Shown: positions 46,401-57,729 of the stretch, piece after piece | Layout: every line of letters starts with the position of its first letter | Position numbering within the stretch: position 1 is the stretch's first letter | Source of the DNA: Haematobia irritans | Taxonomy: Eukaryota; Arthropoda; Insecta; Diptera; Muscidae | DNA length: 64,000 nt | Direction: 5' to 3' | NCBI RefSeq assembly: GCF_050003625.1 | Contig: NC_134397.1 | Span: forward strand, 199,198,899-199,262,898 | Made by a program: the position numbers and the translations under genes | Notes under the pieces: generated by a model | The model's input: the letters and a program-made list of their open reading frames with translations, nothing else | Told to the model about the DNA's origin: nothing | The model's database searches: none

Positions 46401-47161
46401 TGTACATCAACAATTTGGATCCTAAATTTAATAATTTTTTTAAGCAAATATTATAAACTTTATTTTTATTAAAATTTCATTATTTTAACGGAATTTGTCC
46501 CTAATATTACGTAAATTGCGCATCATATATTGTAGGTTGTGTAATCTTTAATATCACGTAAATAATTTGTTCAGTGTATATTAACCAACGCTTACAGAAC
46601 AATATAATCATTAGGAAATTTTACATATCCAAATCGGAAAGTGGCCGCCCTTTGTCCTTCATATGATTGATGTGTTTACGTCATGCAATTCCAAATTTAA
46701 AAGATCACACGAACGAATAAAATAAGATTTGTTTCCTAGCATAAGGGACTCAAAACCTAAATTTAAAAAATCCTTAGAACAATTCCTCTTCTTCTTTGGC
46801 TTAGAATCAATAGCAAAATGATTTAAGTAAAGACCACATCTTTGAAACTGGATAATATCTCCATTCACATTACATTCTAAAAACCCAATTTAAGTAGATT
46901 TTAACTGTATTTTGCCCTTTAAGAAAGGGATATAAAATCCACTTTTAGTAGTGGGTCTAATGTGAATGGGCTTTAAGGTTTTTTTAGTTTATGCAACGTA
47001 GTAATTTTATATATTTTAAAATTGTATAAAAAATTTAATTTTCAATTTATTATAGTTCAAGGACAATACTTCACAAGTCCTTTTGAAATCCAATATTTTG
47101 AGGCTTGCACTTTTAAATTCCTTGATAACTTGTTTTTTCTTTTCAAAACTGTGAAACTCAC
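46401..47161. other. Intron start, no element resolved
   Basis: It includes the tail of a CACTG MITE to 46580 and a possible second fragment (46600-46860). The in-frame continuation of exon 1 to 47016 lies in the intron, not in coding sequence. Confidence 0.35.
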
Positions 47162-47669
47162 CTTCTTCTAATCCACGACCAATTTCATCGGAAGAAATTT
47201 TGGGAAAACTGACTTGCAGTGTATGACCATTAAAGAAATGACTCAAACGTTCTAACAACATATTCGTCAATTTCGTATCACGATCTTCACCGGATCTGGA
47301 TAAAGTTGATTCCAATTCATTTTCACTGATTAAAGGTCTTATGAACGGTACATCGTTACCGGTTGAAGGAATTCGCACAACCTTAACACCATCGGCCACT
47401 GTTATAGAGTCTATATAGGAAATACGATCAATAAACGATATAGCTTTTTTCTTTAAACATGGCACAAAACCACCCTCGGCACGAGTACATTCATCATAAA
47501 TACGTAGAACAGTACGAGCTCCAGCACTTTGTGGCGATGTTGTTGGGGAAATATTCTCAGTGCTGGCACTTATGATGGGAAGGCAAGATAGCAAGGATAG
47601 CCACAAGAAACCATACCATATTCTTTTTTTGCTAACACTAAATGTCTTTTTATGAATCACCATTTTCAT
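47162..47669 (-). CDS. Osiris-family protein, exon 1 (N-terminal half)
   Basis: The first in-frame ATG is at 47669; another ATG two codons on (AAAATGG context) could serve instead. A basic N-terminus leads into a hydrophobic signal-peptide core (residues 17-35, IWYGFLWLSLL...IISAS). The Osiris two-cysteine region follows, with C61 and C71 in YDECTRAEGGFVPCLKKKA. Then comes the DUF1676 body (DSITVADGVKVVRIP, ERLSHFFNGHTLQVSFP) ending GRGLEEG. The donor AAG/GTGAGTTT lies at 47162/47161 and leaves one base of a Gly codon. Joined to exon 2 the protein is 304 residues, a normal Osiris length. Osiris genes usually occur in a conserved cluster (the Triplo-lethal region in Drosophila); no other member is visible here. 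They act in the secretory pathway during cuticle formation. Confidence 0.92.
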
Positions 47670-47921
47670 TAATCGAATATTCAAGTTTAGTTTTATTTAG
47701 TTTTCAATTTTTTTTTGTAATTTTGGTTAACACTAATCGACACACGTATTCCCGGTAGTTTTTAATCCTTTGTTTTTTTGGGAGGTGGTTTTTTGGAAAT
47801 TAATCCTTATGTTGATTAGATTATGAGCACATTGATTGGATTTAATTTAATATTCCTTTTAAAGTTTGTATATAGCTCCGTTTGGCTTTTCTTTGGAGAT
47901 ATGCTCACTTTGGATTCTGAT

Positions 47922-47962
47922 ATAAGACTAATGCCAATTGCATTCATTGACCATATCTTATA
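47922..47962 (-). promoter_or_regulatory. Candidate core promoter of the Osiris gene
   Basis: On the minus strand GGTATATAAGATATGG (about 47951-47966) offers a TATA box. About 27 bp downstream GCATTAGTCTTA could be an initiator. This would give a 5' UTR of about 255 nt. It is inferred from motifs only. Confidence 0.35.
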
Positions 47963-48345
47963 TACCACCGAATACTGACGTACGCTTAGATGGCTATAAG
48001 CCTAACTTACAATTCAAAAGATTGCCTTGAAATTTCCGTTTTGTTTTGGTCTCTCTCTTCGTTTAGCCGCTGGTTGTTACAATGCTTTCTTCTTTACTTT
48101 CATTGGTTTTTGGCGCTAAAATTTAAAACTGACTCTCTCAACTCAAAGTCAATGTGGCCTTGTATTTTATTTCAAACTTCATTAACTAAGCTACGAACAT
48201 GTTATATGGACTCTCTTTATTTGTTGCAATCAGTGTTACCACTTTACCTTGGAAATTGTGATGTTAGAGATGACAATGAGCTTGACCCTATGTATACATA
48301 TAATGTTTAGAAATTGCGACGAATATTAATTTAATTTCAGTTCAC
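47963..48345. other. Upstream flank of the Osiris gene
   Basis: A 106-codon frame (47990-48310) has no recognisable product. It ends where CACGGTTGCTACTCGAGC marks the edge of array 5. Confidence 0.35.
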
Positions 48346-51300
48346 GGTTGCTACTCGAGCAAAAAATAATCTACCAAAATTTGGAGAAAATTTTGCCAAA
48401 AAACTACCAAACAAAAATTTGTATTTTGCTAAATTTTATTTCTACAGATAATTTTCTCAAAATTTTATTTCTATATAAAAGATCGTTAAAATCTTATTTC
48501 TATAGAAAATTTTGTCAACATTTTATTTCTATAGAATATTTTATCAAAATTTTATTTCTATAGAATAATCTACCAAAATCTGGAGAAAATTTTGCCAAAA
48601 AACTACCAAACAAAAAATTGTATTTTGCAAAATTTTATTTCTACAGAAAATTTTCTCAAAATTTTATTTCTTTATAAAAGATCGTCAAAATTTTATTTTT
48701 ATAGAAAATTTTTTCAAAATTATATTTCTATAGAAAATTTTGTCACAATTTTATTTTTATCAAAAATTTTCTCAACTTTTATTTCTATAGACAATTGTGT
48801 CAAAATTTTATTTCCATTTTGTCAAAATTTTATTTCTATAGAAAGTTTGTCAAAATGTTATATCTATAGAAAATTTGATCAAAATTTTATTTCTGTAGAA
48901 AGTTTTGTCAAAAATTTTATTTTTATAGAAAATTTTGTCAAAATTTTGTTTCTATAGAAAATTTTGTCGAAATATTATTTCTATAGAAAGTTTTGTCAAA
49001 ATTTTATTTATATAAAAAATTTTGAAAAAATTTTATTTCTATAGAAAATTTTGTTAAAGATTTATTTCGATAGAAAATTTTATCAAAAATCTATTTCTGT
49101 AGAAACTTTTGTCAAAATTCTACTTCTATAGAAAATTTTGTTAAAACTTTATTTTTATAGAAAATTTTGTCAAAATTTTATTTCTATAGAAAATTTTGTT
49201 AAAGATTTATTTCGATAAAAAATTTTGTCAAAATTTTATTTCTATAGAAAATTTTTGTAAAATTTTATTTCTAAAGAAAATTTGTGTTAAAATTTTATTT
49301 CTATAGAAAATTTTGCCAAAATTTTATTTCTATTTTGTCAAATTTTTATTTCTAGAGAAAAATTCGTCAAAGTTTTATTTCGATAGAAAATTTTATTTCT
49401 TTAGAAATTTTTGTTAAAATTTTATAACTATAGAAAATTTTGTCGAAATATTATTTCTACAGAAAATTTTGTTAAAATTTTATTTCTAAAGAAAAGTTTG
49501 TTAAAAGTTTATTGCTATAAAAAATGTTGTCAAAATGTTATTTCTATTTTGTCGACATTTTATTTATATTTTGTCAAAATTTTGTTTCTATAGAAAATTT
49601 TGTCAAATTGTAAATATTTAATTTCTATTGAAAATTTTGTCAAAATTTAAATTCTATAGAAAATGTTGTAAAAATTTTACTTCTATAGAAAATATTGTCA
49701 AAATTTTATTTCTACAGAAAATTTGCTCAAAATTTTATTTCTATATAAAAGTTCGTTAAAATTCTATTTCTATAAAAAATGTTGTCAAAATTTTATTTCT
49801 ATAGAATATTATGTCAAAATTGTATTGTATTTCTCAACTTTTATTTCTTTAGACAATTGTGTCAAAATTTTATTTCCATTTTGTCAAAATTTTATTTCTA
49901 TTTTGTCAAAATTTTTATTCTATAGAAAATTTTGTCAAAATTTTATTTCTATAGAAAAGTTTGTCAAAATTTTATTTCTATAGAAAATTTTATTTCTGTA
50001 GAAACTTTTGTCAAAATTCTACTTACACAGAAAATTTTTGTCAAAATTTTATTTCTACAAAAAATTTGGTCGAAATATTATTTCTATAGAAAATTTTATC
50101 AAAATTTTATTTCTGTAGAAACTTTTGTCAAAATTTTATTTCTATAGAAAATTTTGTTAAAACTTTATTTTTATAGGAAACTTTGTCAAAATTTTATTTC
50201 TATAGAAAATTTTGTCAAAGATTTATGTCGATAGAAAATTTTATCAACATTTTATTTCTAGAGAAAATTTTGTCAAAGTTTTATTTCGATAGAGAATTTT
50301 GTCAAAATTTTATTTCTTTAGAAAATTTTGTCAAAATTTTATATCTATAGAAAATTTTGTCGCAATATTATTTGTATAGAAAATTTTGTTCAAAGTTTAT
50401 TTCTATAAAAAATGTTGTCAAAATTTTATTTCTATTTTGTCAAAATTGTATTTCTATCGAAAATTTTGTCAAATTGTAATAATTTAATTTCTATAGAAAA
50501 TTTTGTGAAAATTTTACTTCTATAGAAAATTTTGTCAAAATTTTATTTCTATAGAAAATTTTGTCAAAATTTTATTTTTATAGAAAATTTTGTCAATATT
50601 TTATTTTTATAGAAAATTTTGTCAAAATTTAATTTCTATAGAAAATTTTATCAAAATTCTATTTCTATAGAAAATTTTGTCAAAATTTTATTTCTATAGA
50701 AATTTTGTTTCTATAGAAAATTTTGCAAATTGTAAATATTTAATTTCTATTGAAAATTTTGTCAACATTTTATTTCTATAGGAAATTTTGTCAAAATTTT
50801 ATTTCTATAGAAAATTTTGTTAAAACTTTATTCCTATAGAAAATTTCGTCAACATTTTTTTATTATGTTCTGTTAAAATTTTTATTCTATAGAAAATTTT
50901 GTCAAATTTTTATTTCTACAAAATATTTTGTTTATTTCATTTCTATAAAAAATTTTGTCAAAATTTCATTTCTACAAAATATTTTGTTTATTTCACTGCT
51001 ATAAAAAATTTTGTCAAACTTTTATTTCTACAAAAAATTTTGTCGAAATATTATTTCTATAGAAAATTTTATCAAAATTTTATTTCTGTAGAAACTTTTG
51101 TCAAAATTTTATTTCTATAGAAAATTTTTTCAAAATTCTATTTCTATAGAAAATTTTTGTCAAAATTTTATTTCTATAGAAAATTTTGTCAAAATTTTAT
51201 TTCTATAGGACATTTTGTCAAAATTTTATTTCTATAGAAAATTTTGTTAAAACTTTATTTCTATAAAAAATTTCGTCAACATTTTTTTATTATGTTCTGT

Positions 51301-51593
51301 CAAAATTTTTATTCTATAGAAAATTTTGTCAAATTTTTATTTCTACAAAATATTTTGTTTATTTTGTTTCTATAAAAAATTTTGTCAAAATTTTATTTCT
51401 ACAAAATATTTTGCTTATTTCATTTCTATAAAAAATTTTGTCAAAATTTTATTTCTATAAAAAATTTTGTCAAAATTTTATTTCTATAGAAAATTTTGTC
51501 AAAATTTAGTTTCTATAGAAAATTTTGTCAAAATTTTATTTCTATAGGAAATTTTGTCAAAATTTTATTTCTATAGAAAATTTCAACATTTTA

Positions 51594-51737
51594 TATTTTT
51601 TATTTGCTTATGCTATTTTACGATCTATTCCTAATAAATTAGGAGGAGTAATTGCTCTAGTCCTTTCAATTGCAATTTAGCAATTTTACCATATTATCAC
51701 ATAAGTAAATTCCGAGGAATTCAATTCTACCCTATTA
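51594..51737 (+). pseudogene. NUMT: nuclear copy of mitochondrial cytochrome b fragment
   Basis: About 144 bp reads without a stop in the invertebrate mitochondrial code as [18 protein letters not shown], then [15 protein letters not shown] and SKFRGIQFYP. This is the C-terminal part of insect cytochrome b. In the nuclear code it also stays open but has no start and no context. Both edges run straight into 29-bp repeat units. The codon use and the absence of damage suggest a recent transfer. Confidence 0.93.
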
Positions 51738-52362
51738 TTTCTATAGAAAATTTTGTCAATTTTTTTTTTTTTATAGAAAATTTTGTAAAAAATTATATTT
51801 CTATAGAAAATTTTGTTAAAATTTTATTTCTATAGAAAATTTTGTCAAAATTTTATTTCTATAGAATTTTTTTTAAGTTTATTCTTATAGAAAATTTCGT
51901 CAATATTTTATATCTATTTTTCAAAATTTTTATTCGATAGAATATTTTGTCAAAATTTTATTTTTACAAAAAATTTTGTTTATTTTATTTCTATAGAAAA
52001 TTTTGTCAAAATTTTATTTCTATAGACAATTTTGTCAAAATTTTATTTCTATACAAAATTTTTGTAAAATTTTATTTCTAAAGAAAATATTTGTCAAAAT
52101 TTTATTTCTATAGACAATTTGGCAAAATTTTATTTGCATTTTGTCAAAATTTTATTTCTATAGAAAATTTTGTCAACATTTTATTTCTATGATTTTTTTT
52201 ATAGAAAATTGTTTCAAAAATTTCTATAGAAATTTTTTTCAAAACTGTATATCCATAGAAAACTTTGGCAAAATATTATTTCTATTGAAAATGTTGTTAA
52301 AATTTAATTTCTAGAGACAATTTTGTTAAAATTTATTTTCGATAGATAATTTTAATTCTATA

Positions 52363-52612
52363 CACCCAGAGAAGGAATGTGATCACCTCAAACATGTTTT
52401 AAGAGCAAAATGTTATTTTTGGGTGGTGACCATGTAACATGGTTTTCGCAACTATGTTATTTTCTCGGAAATCATGTATCTGATTTCAACAAGCAGATTA
52501 TATTTGAGGAGAAAATAACATTTTAGTGACAAACATGTTACATGGTCACCATACAAAAATAACATTTTGCTCTTGAAACATGTTTGAGGTGATCATATTC
52601 CTTCTTTGCGTG
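52363..52612. mobile_element. Foldback MITE with long inverted repeats
   Basis: The left arm CACCCAGAGAAGGAATGTGA and the inverted right arm CACGCAAAGAAGGAATATGA continue as near-perfect inverted repeats for about 80 bp each (shared ATCACCTCAAACATGTTT, AGAGCAAAATGTTATTTT and GGTGACCATGTAACATG). TA lies on each side (52361-52362, 52613-52614). It is 250 bp and non-coding, and inserted in array 5. Confidence 0.85.
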
Positions 52613-52740
52613 TACGGTGTAGAATATAAAGAGATAGTGTGCCAACAACTTTTGTGAAAACTTCATTTTCATAAAAAATTTTGTTAAATTTTTTTTTCTG
52701 TAGAAAATTTTGTCAAAATTTTATTTCTATACGGTGTAGG

Positions 52741-54080
52741 GTATAAAGAGATTGTGTACCAACAACTTTTTTTTTAAAGATAAAAAATGAACAACGTTTC
52801 CATCTTTCTCGAACGTTCTTTTTTTTTTGAAGTGATACAAGAGAAAAATATCGATTTTTCATCCCTCGTTCTCCAGCTTTAGGGATGGGAACAACATTTG
52901 TCTCACTTCATTTTCCTGCAACAGTTACTGAGATAGTTCTGGCAATAAACTCTTGCTGCAGAAATTCCATTACGTAATGGGGGAATTAATAGAATCAAAA
53001 TTATACAAACCCACTTTGTTCTGGTATTAGATATAATTTTAGAAGGTTCAAATATCTGATTTCAGAAAAATATTTCTCGCATTATCACACCAACGTCTCC
53101 TCACAACATTTTGTCCAGTCTCTAATACCTTCGATTAAGTTCATTCACAATATTTACTTAGCTTTTCTCACAAAATAGAACCAGTTACCATTTTGAGTTA
53201 ATTTAAAATGAAAATAAACATTTTAAATTAATTTTTGGAAATGTCCATTATTAATAATGATAAACTTTCATGAAAGTGATTGCATTAATTTTCTCAACCC
53301 ATTAAGTTTCGATGAAAATCTCACCGGTTTGGTTAAACAAGTTGTCGATCAACACCCCTTAATGTCTAATTGAAGTTTCCTACGTTTTTAGTTTTTAATA
53401 TTGTTTTACATCTTTTTTGTTCTTTTTTGTTGTTTTCTTCATTACAGCATGTTTTTCTTCATTTCTCGTAATAATTGTGGACTGGTTTCCACAGCTTGAT
53501 TTGTTTACTAACTCATTATGGTTATACTGGATTACTCATTTAATTACCATCAAAGAGGAGGCAGGTCTTCTTTAAGTTTCGGCCACTGAAAATGACAAAA
53601 ATTGTCATTACAATCTTTTCATAACAGCAATGTCGTATTTATAGTGGTTAAAGTGGTACAGGTAATTACAATAAACAATTTCAATTAATACATTGAAGAC
53701 GAGGGTAGGGATACACAAATCGAATATCGAAATATAATACACGCAATAACACTAATATGGACTGAATGGTTTAAGTGAGCCTGAATCAAATCGGACTGCC
53801 ACCTTACCTACACCCATAACAAATTTCTTGAGGACCCGAAGGACGCTCGTCTGACAACTGTCAGTTTTATTCCACTTACAATTTATTTTATTGTCTACAA
53901 GCATACAATAGCCATCTGATGTGTTGCATTTTAAAACTAAAATTTTTCATTATGAAATTCAAGCGTGATTTTATTATATTTGGCTGGAAACCCACAAGTG
54001 GCTGTCATTAGAGCTCTCTAGCATTTAATTGTGAATAAATATTTTGTTTCCCGTACCATTGCTCGTTAACGTGATACTGG
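52741..54080. other. Intergenic stretch
   Basis: 53745-53812 is a plus-strand LINE-tail scrap (AATATGGACTGAATGG ... GAGCCTGAATC). 53860-54020 resembles 42035-42230. No exon is recognised. Confidence 0.4.
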
Positions 54081-55250
54081 CAGAGTATCACGTAGATTTT
54101 TGGTAGATTGGTAGAATTCTTGATATTTTGGTAGACTTTGAAAAATATTCTTCTCTAATTAATGGTACTTCATTTTTCTACAGAAATAAAATTTTGACAA
54201 AATATTCTATAAAAATAAGATTTTTTACAAATATTCTATAAAAATACAAATTCTGACAAAATTTTCCATATAAATAAAATTTTTACAAAATTTTCCATAA
54301 AAAAAAAATTTTAACAAAATTATGTATTGGAATAAAATTTTGGCAACATTTTCGATAGAAATAAAAATTGGACAACATTCTCGATAGAAATGAAATGTTG
54401 ACAAAATTTTCGATAGAAATAAAATTTTGAAAAAATTATGTTATCTATAGAAATAAAATTTTGACAAAATTTTGCATAAAAATAAAATTTTGACAAAAAT
54501 TTTCCATAGAAATTAAATTTTGACAAAATTATGTATAGAAATAAAATTTTGACAACATTTTCGATAGAAATAAAAATTAGACAACATTCTCGATAGAAAT
54601 AAAATTTTGACAAAATTTTCAATAGGAATAAAATTTTGACAAATTTATGTTATCGATAGAAATAAAATTTTGACAAAAATTTTCCATAGAAATAAAATTT
54701 TGACAAAATTATGTATAGAAATAAAATTTTGACATTTTCGATAGAAATAAACATTAGACAACATTCTCGATAGAAAAAAATTTTGACAAAATTTTCAATA
54801 GGAATAAAATTTTGACAAATTTATGTTATCTATAGAAATAAAATTTTGACAAAATTTTGCATAGAAATAAAATTTTGACAACATTTTCTGCAGAAAAAAT
54901 TTTTGACAAAATGTTCCATAGAAATAAAAATTTTTCAAAATTTTCCACAGAAATAAAATTTTTACAAAATTTTCCATAGAAATAAAATTTTGACAAAATT
55001 TTCCATAGAAATAAAATTTTGACAAAATTTTTCTAGAAAAATATAATTTTGACAAAATTATGTATAGAAATAAAATTTTGACTAAATTTTCCATACAAAT
55101 AAAATTTTGACAAAATTTTCTATAGAAATAAATTTTTGAACAAATTTTCTATAGAAATAAAATTTTGAACAAATTTTCTATAGAAATAAAATTTTGACAA
55201 AATTTTCCATAGAAATAGAATTTTGACAAAATTTTCTTTAATTCATATTT
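54081..55250. repeat. 29-bp tandem array 6
   Basis: It starts with diverged end words (GATTTTTGGTAGATTGG, about 54093) and then units 54175-55240. A sub-block with TTTTCGATAGAAATAAAAATT and CAACATTCTCGATAG is repeated three times (about 54350, 54560, 54735), showing local amplification. Confidence 0.75.
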
Positions 55251-55330
55251 TTAAAAATTTTAATTTTCATATTAAGTCCTCCTATCAAAGTCCATTGTGA
55301 GTAAGTAACATAACCCTTTTTGTAGAAGTA

Positions 55331-56167
55331 CCCAGCAAAAAATGTGGACGATTTCCTAAATGCACAACATTAAAAGCACTTCCAAAAAATGTCCTCACTG
55401 TTTTTATAACCTGCTAATTTCATATTTTTAATGGAAAATGTTATCTTTGCTTGTTACAAATAGGTTAAAAGAGTAAGAATTTATAAAATGGTACAAATTA
55501 TATATACCTTTCAGACAAGCGTTGTAATACATTAAAAATTATAAAAAAATATAAAATTTATTTATTTGGCAAAATTTCACAATTTTTTTTTAATTCACAT
55601 CCAAAACACAGGATCACACCTTAAGAAGTGATGAAAATTTAGTTCAACGGCTGTTGATATTGTGGACATCCGCCATATGACAAGCACATGATATATTCAT
55701 CGCTGTTACATACACTGAAAAAATTATTGTTGTGAGGCGAAAGATTTCATGTCCTTAAAATAAGAATGGGAATTTTGCTTTGCATAGAAGACGCATTTTG
55801 CTGATATAAAGTTTTTTCTTCGTCCAAAAGTCAATCAACTTTTCAATGAAGTCGTTTTGTCTTTATAATTATATGACTCGTGGCAGCCTGATATTTCAGG
55901 TTCACCTAGGCTATTTAGTCCTTGTGATAAAGGACGAAGAAAAAGCTGAAAAAATAGGATAGATTAATTTTTTTCCTAGAATCATGTACGCTAAACATAA
56001 ATTTAAATGAAAATTGTGCCTGTAGGAATCAATACCAAACTCAAAATTAAGGCAAAATCTTTGGAACCGGGCATGTTTATTTTTTCAGTGTACGCCAATT
56101 TTGCACCACTTTTGCATCCAAAAAGAATATTTAACTTTTTTTTTTTGACGACTTCTTTTTTGCTGGG
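55331..56167. mobile_element. CAGCAAAAAA-ended MITE with nested CACTG MITE
   Basis: The ends are CCCAGCAAAAAATG and, inverted, CCCAGCAAAAAAGAAG. The interior matches 20665-21423 (TGACAAGCACATGATATATT; TGCACCACTTTTGCATCC). A CACTG MITE sits at 55713-56090. The target duplication is not clear in this copy. Confidence 0.7.
55713..56090. mobile_element. CACTG-family MITE nested in the CAGCAAAAAA element
   Basis: CACTGAAAAAATTATTG to TTTTTTCAGTG, with TA at 55711-55712 and 56091-56092. It splits the host phrase TCATCGCTGTTACATACGCC. It carries a minus-strand SINE-tail scrap (55872-55930, GTGGCAGCCTGATATTTCAG). Confidence 0.75.
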
Positions 56168-56443
56168 ACGTAATATATGGCTTCGTATGGACATCTGGAT
56201 CAGGGCTGCCAATTTTGCCGATTTATCGGTATTTTGACGATTTTTTACTCAAAAAATAGCAAATGCCGATTTTCTGATTTTTTGCCCCAAAAATGACGAT
56301 ATTAGCTGCGTTCAAAAATGTTGACTAGAAGCTGTTCGTTTACACGCTTAGAGCCAGCAAAAGAGAGAATACATTTGACAGTTGCCAGATAGAGAAATTG
56401 CGAATTTTTGATTGCATACATGTTGGACCTATACCTCATTTTA

Positions 56444-56799
56444 GGTTAGGTTAGTTATAGTGGCAGCCTGATATTTCAGGCTCACTTAGACTATTCAGTC
56501 CATTGTGATACCACATTGGTGAACTTCTCTCTTATCACTGAGTGCTGCCCGATTCCATGTTAAGCTCAATGACAAGGGACCTCCTTTTTATAGCCGAGTC
56601 CGAACGGCGTTCCATATTGCTGTGAAACCACTTAGAGAAGCTTTGAAACCCTCCGAAATGTCACCAGCATTACTAAGGTGGGATAATCCACCGCTGAAAA
56701 ACTTTTTGGTGTTCGGTCGAAGCAGGAATCGAACGCACGTCCTTGTGTATGCAAGGCGGGCATGTCAACCATTGCACTACGGTGGCTCCCATATCAATT
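56444..56799 (-). mobile_element. tRNA-derived SINE, full length (copy C)
   Basis: A 12-bp duplication TACCTCATTTTA lies at 56432-56443 and 56800-56811. On the minus strand it starts with the tRNA-like head (TAGTGCAATGGTTGACATG; GTTCGATTCCTGCTTCG) and ends in AACTAACCTAACC. About 9 extra bases precede the usual 5' end. The 125-aa frame at 56622-56999 is an artefact of the opposite strand. Confidence 0.9.
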
Positions 56800-56827
56800 T
56801 ACCTCATTTTACACCTACAGTATTACT

Positions 56828-57605
56828 ATCGCGGTTGCCACTCGTGCCCAAAATACTCCACCAAAAATTTGAAGAACATTTTACCAAAAATCTACCAAAT
56901 AAAAAAAATATTTTTAAGTTGCTGATCAAATTTTCGTGGTTAGTATATAAAAAAAATTGTACACATGTATTTCGAATAACATGTTTTATATTGAATTAAT
57001 AGAAACTTTTAGTTTTACAGAAAAAGTTGCCAAAATTTAATTTCTATAGAAGATTTTGTCAAAATTTTAGTTTTATAGAAAATGTTGTCAAAATTACATT
57101 TCTATAGAAAATTTTGTCCAAATTTTATTTCTATGGAAAATTTTTTTAAATTTTATTTCTATATAAAATTTTGTCAAAATTTTAGTTTTATAGAAAATGT
57201 TGTCAAAATTATATTTCTATAGAAAATTGTGTCAAAATTTTATTTCTTTAGAAAATTTTGTCAAAATTTTATTTCTATATAAAATATTGCAAAATTTTAG
57301 TTCTATAGAAGATATTTGTCATAATTGTAGTTTTATAGAAAATATCGTCAAAATTATATTTATATAGAAAATTTTGTCAAAAATTTTATTTCTATAGAAA
57401 ACTTTCTGAGTACTTTATATCTGTAGAGAATTTTTTTTAGGACGTTCTTGAAAAATTTATTTCTATAGAACATTTTTGGCAATTTTTTTTCTATAGCAAA
57501 TTCTTCAAAAGTTGTATTTCTAAGAAAATTTCGTCAAAATTTTATTTCTATAGAAGATTTTGTTAAAATTTTATTTCAATAGAATATTGTATCTAATAAT
57601 TGGAG
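56828..57605. repeat. 29-bp tandem array 7 with its left end
   Basis: Starts CGGTTGCCACTCGTGCCC, then ACTCCACCAAAAATTTG, then units 57000-57600 in reverse orientation. It is inserted in the hAT element 56201-59697. Confidence 0.75.
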
Positions 57606-57729
57606 ATTTATGTTCAAATTGTGGAAAATTTTTAAATAAAAATCTTACTTAATTAGTAACTATATATTAAAAAAAAAAGTATTTTTATATTATTTTTTAA
57701 TTGCATAGCATAGCATTGCATACAATTGT

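Larger units (their letters stand above)
23467..47161 (-). other. Osiris intron, about 23.7 kb, packed with transposable elements
   Basis: The donor reads AAG/GTGAGT at 47162/47161 and the acceptor TTTCAG at 23467. The exons are on the same strand in the right order. The intron interrupts a Gly codon after its first base, just before the RGK-hydrophobic segment. No other host exon is recognised inside. It contains a complete LINE, two 977-bp CAC...GTG elements, a Himar1-like mariner, families B and C repeats, CACTG MITEs and 29-bp arrays. Confidence 0.88.
48346..52740. repeat. 29-bp tandem array 5, the longest, with three interruptions
   Basis: It begins with an array-element end (CACGGTTGCTACTCGAGC, then AATCTACCAAAATTTGG). 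Well over 100 units follow in reverse orientation. Higher-order duplications are visible: the first 210 bp are doubled (48360 and 48568), and a block with CATTTTTTTATTATGTTCTG recurs at about 50851 and 51272. It is interrupted by the mitochondrial fragment (51594-51737) and the foldback MITE (52363-52612). All frames within it are artefacts. Confidence 0.85.

Noticed and set aside
47016..47161. In-frame extension of Osiris exon 1 to a stop at 47016
   Set aside because: A consensus donor sits at 47161/47162, and the extension lacks Osiris features, while exon 2 continues the family motif in phase.
48348..51120. Many 60-120-codon frames spelling [24 protein letters not shown] peptides, here and in the other arrays
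   Set aside because: A 29-bp unit cycles through all three frames, giving an 87-bp peptide period. The frames are a by-product of the repeat and vary with indels.
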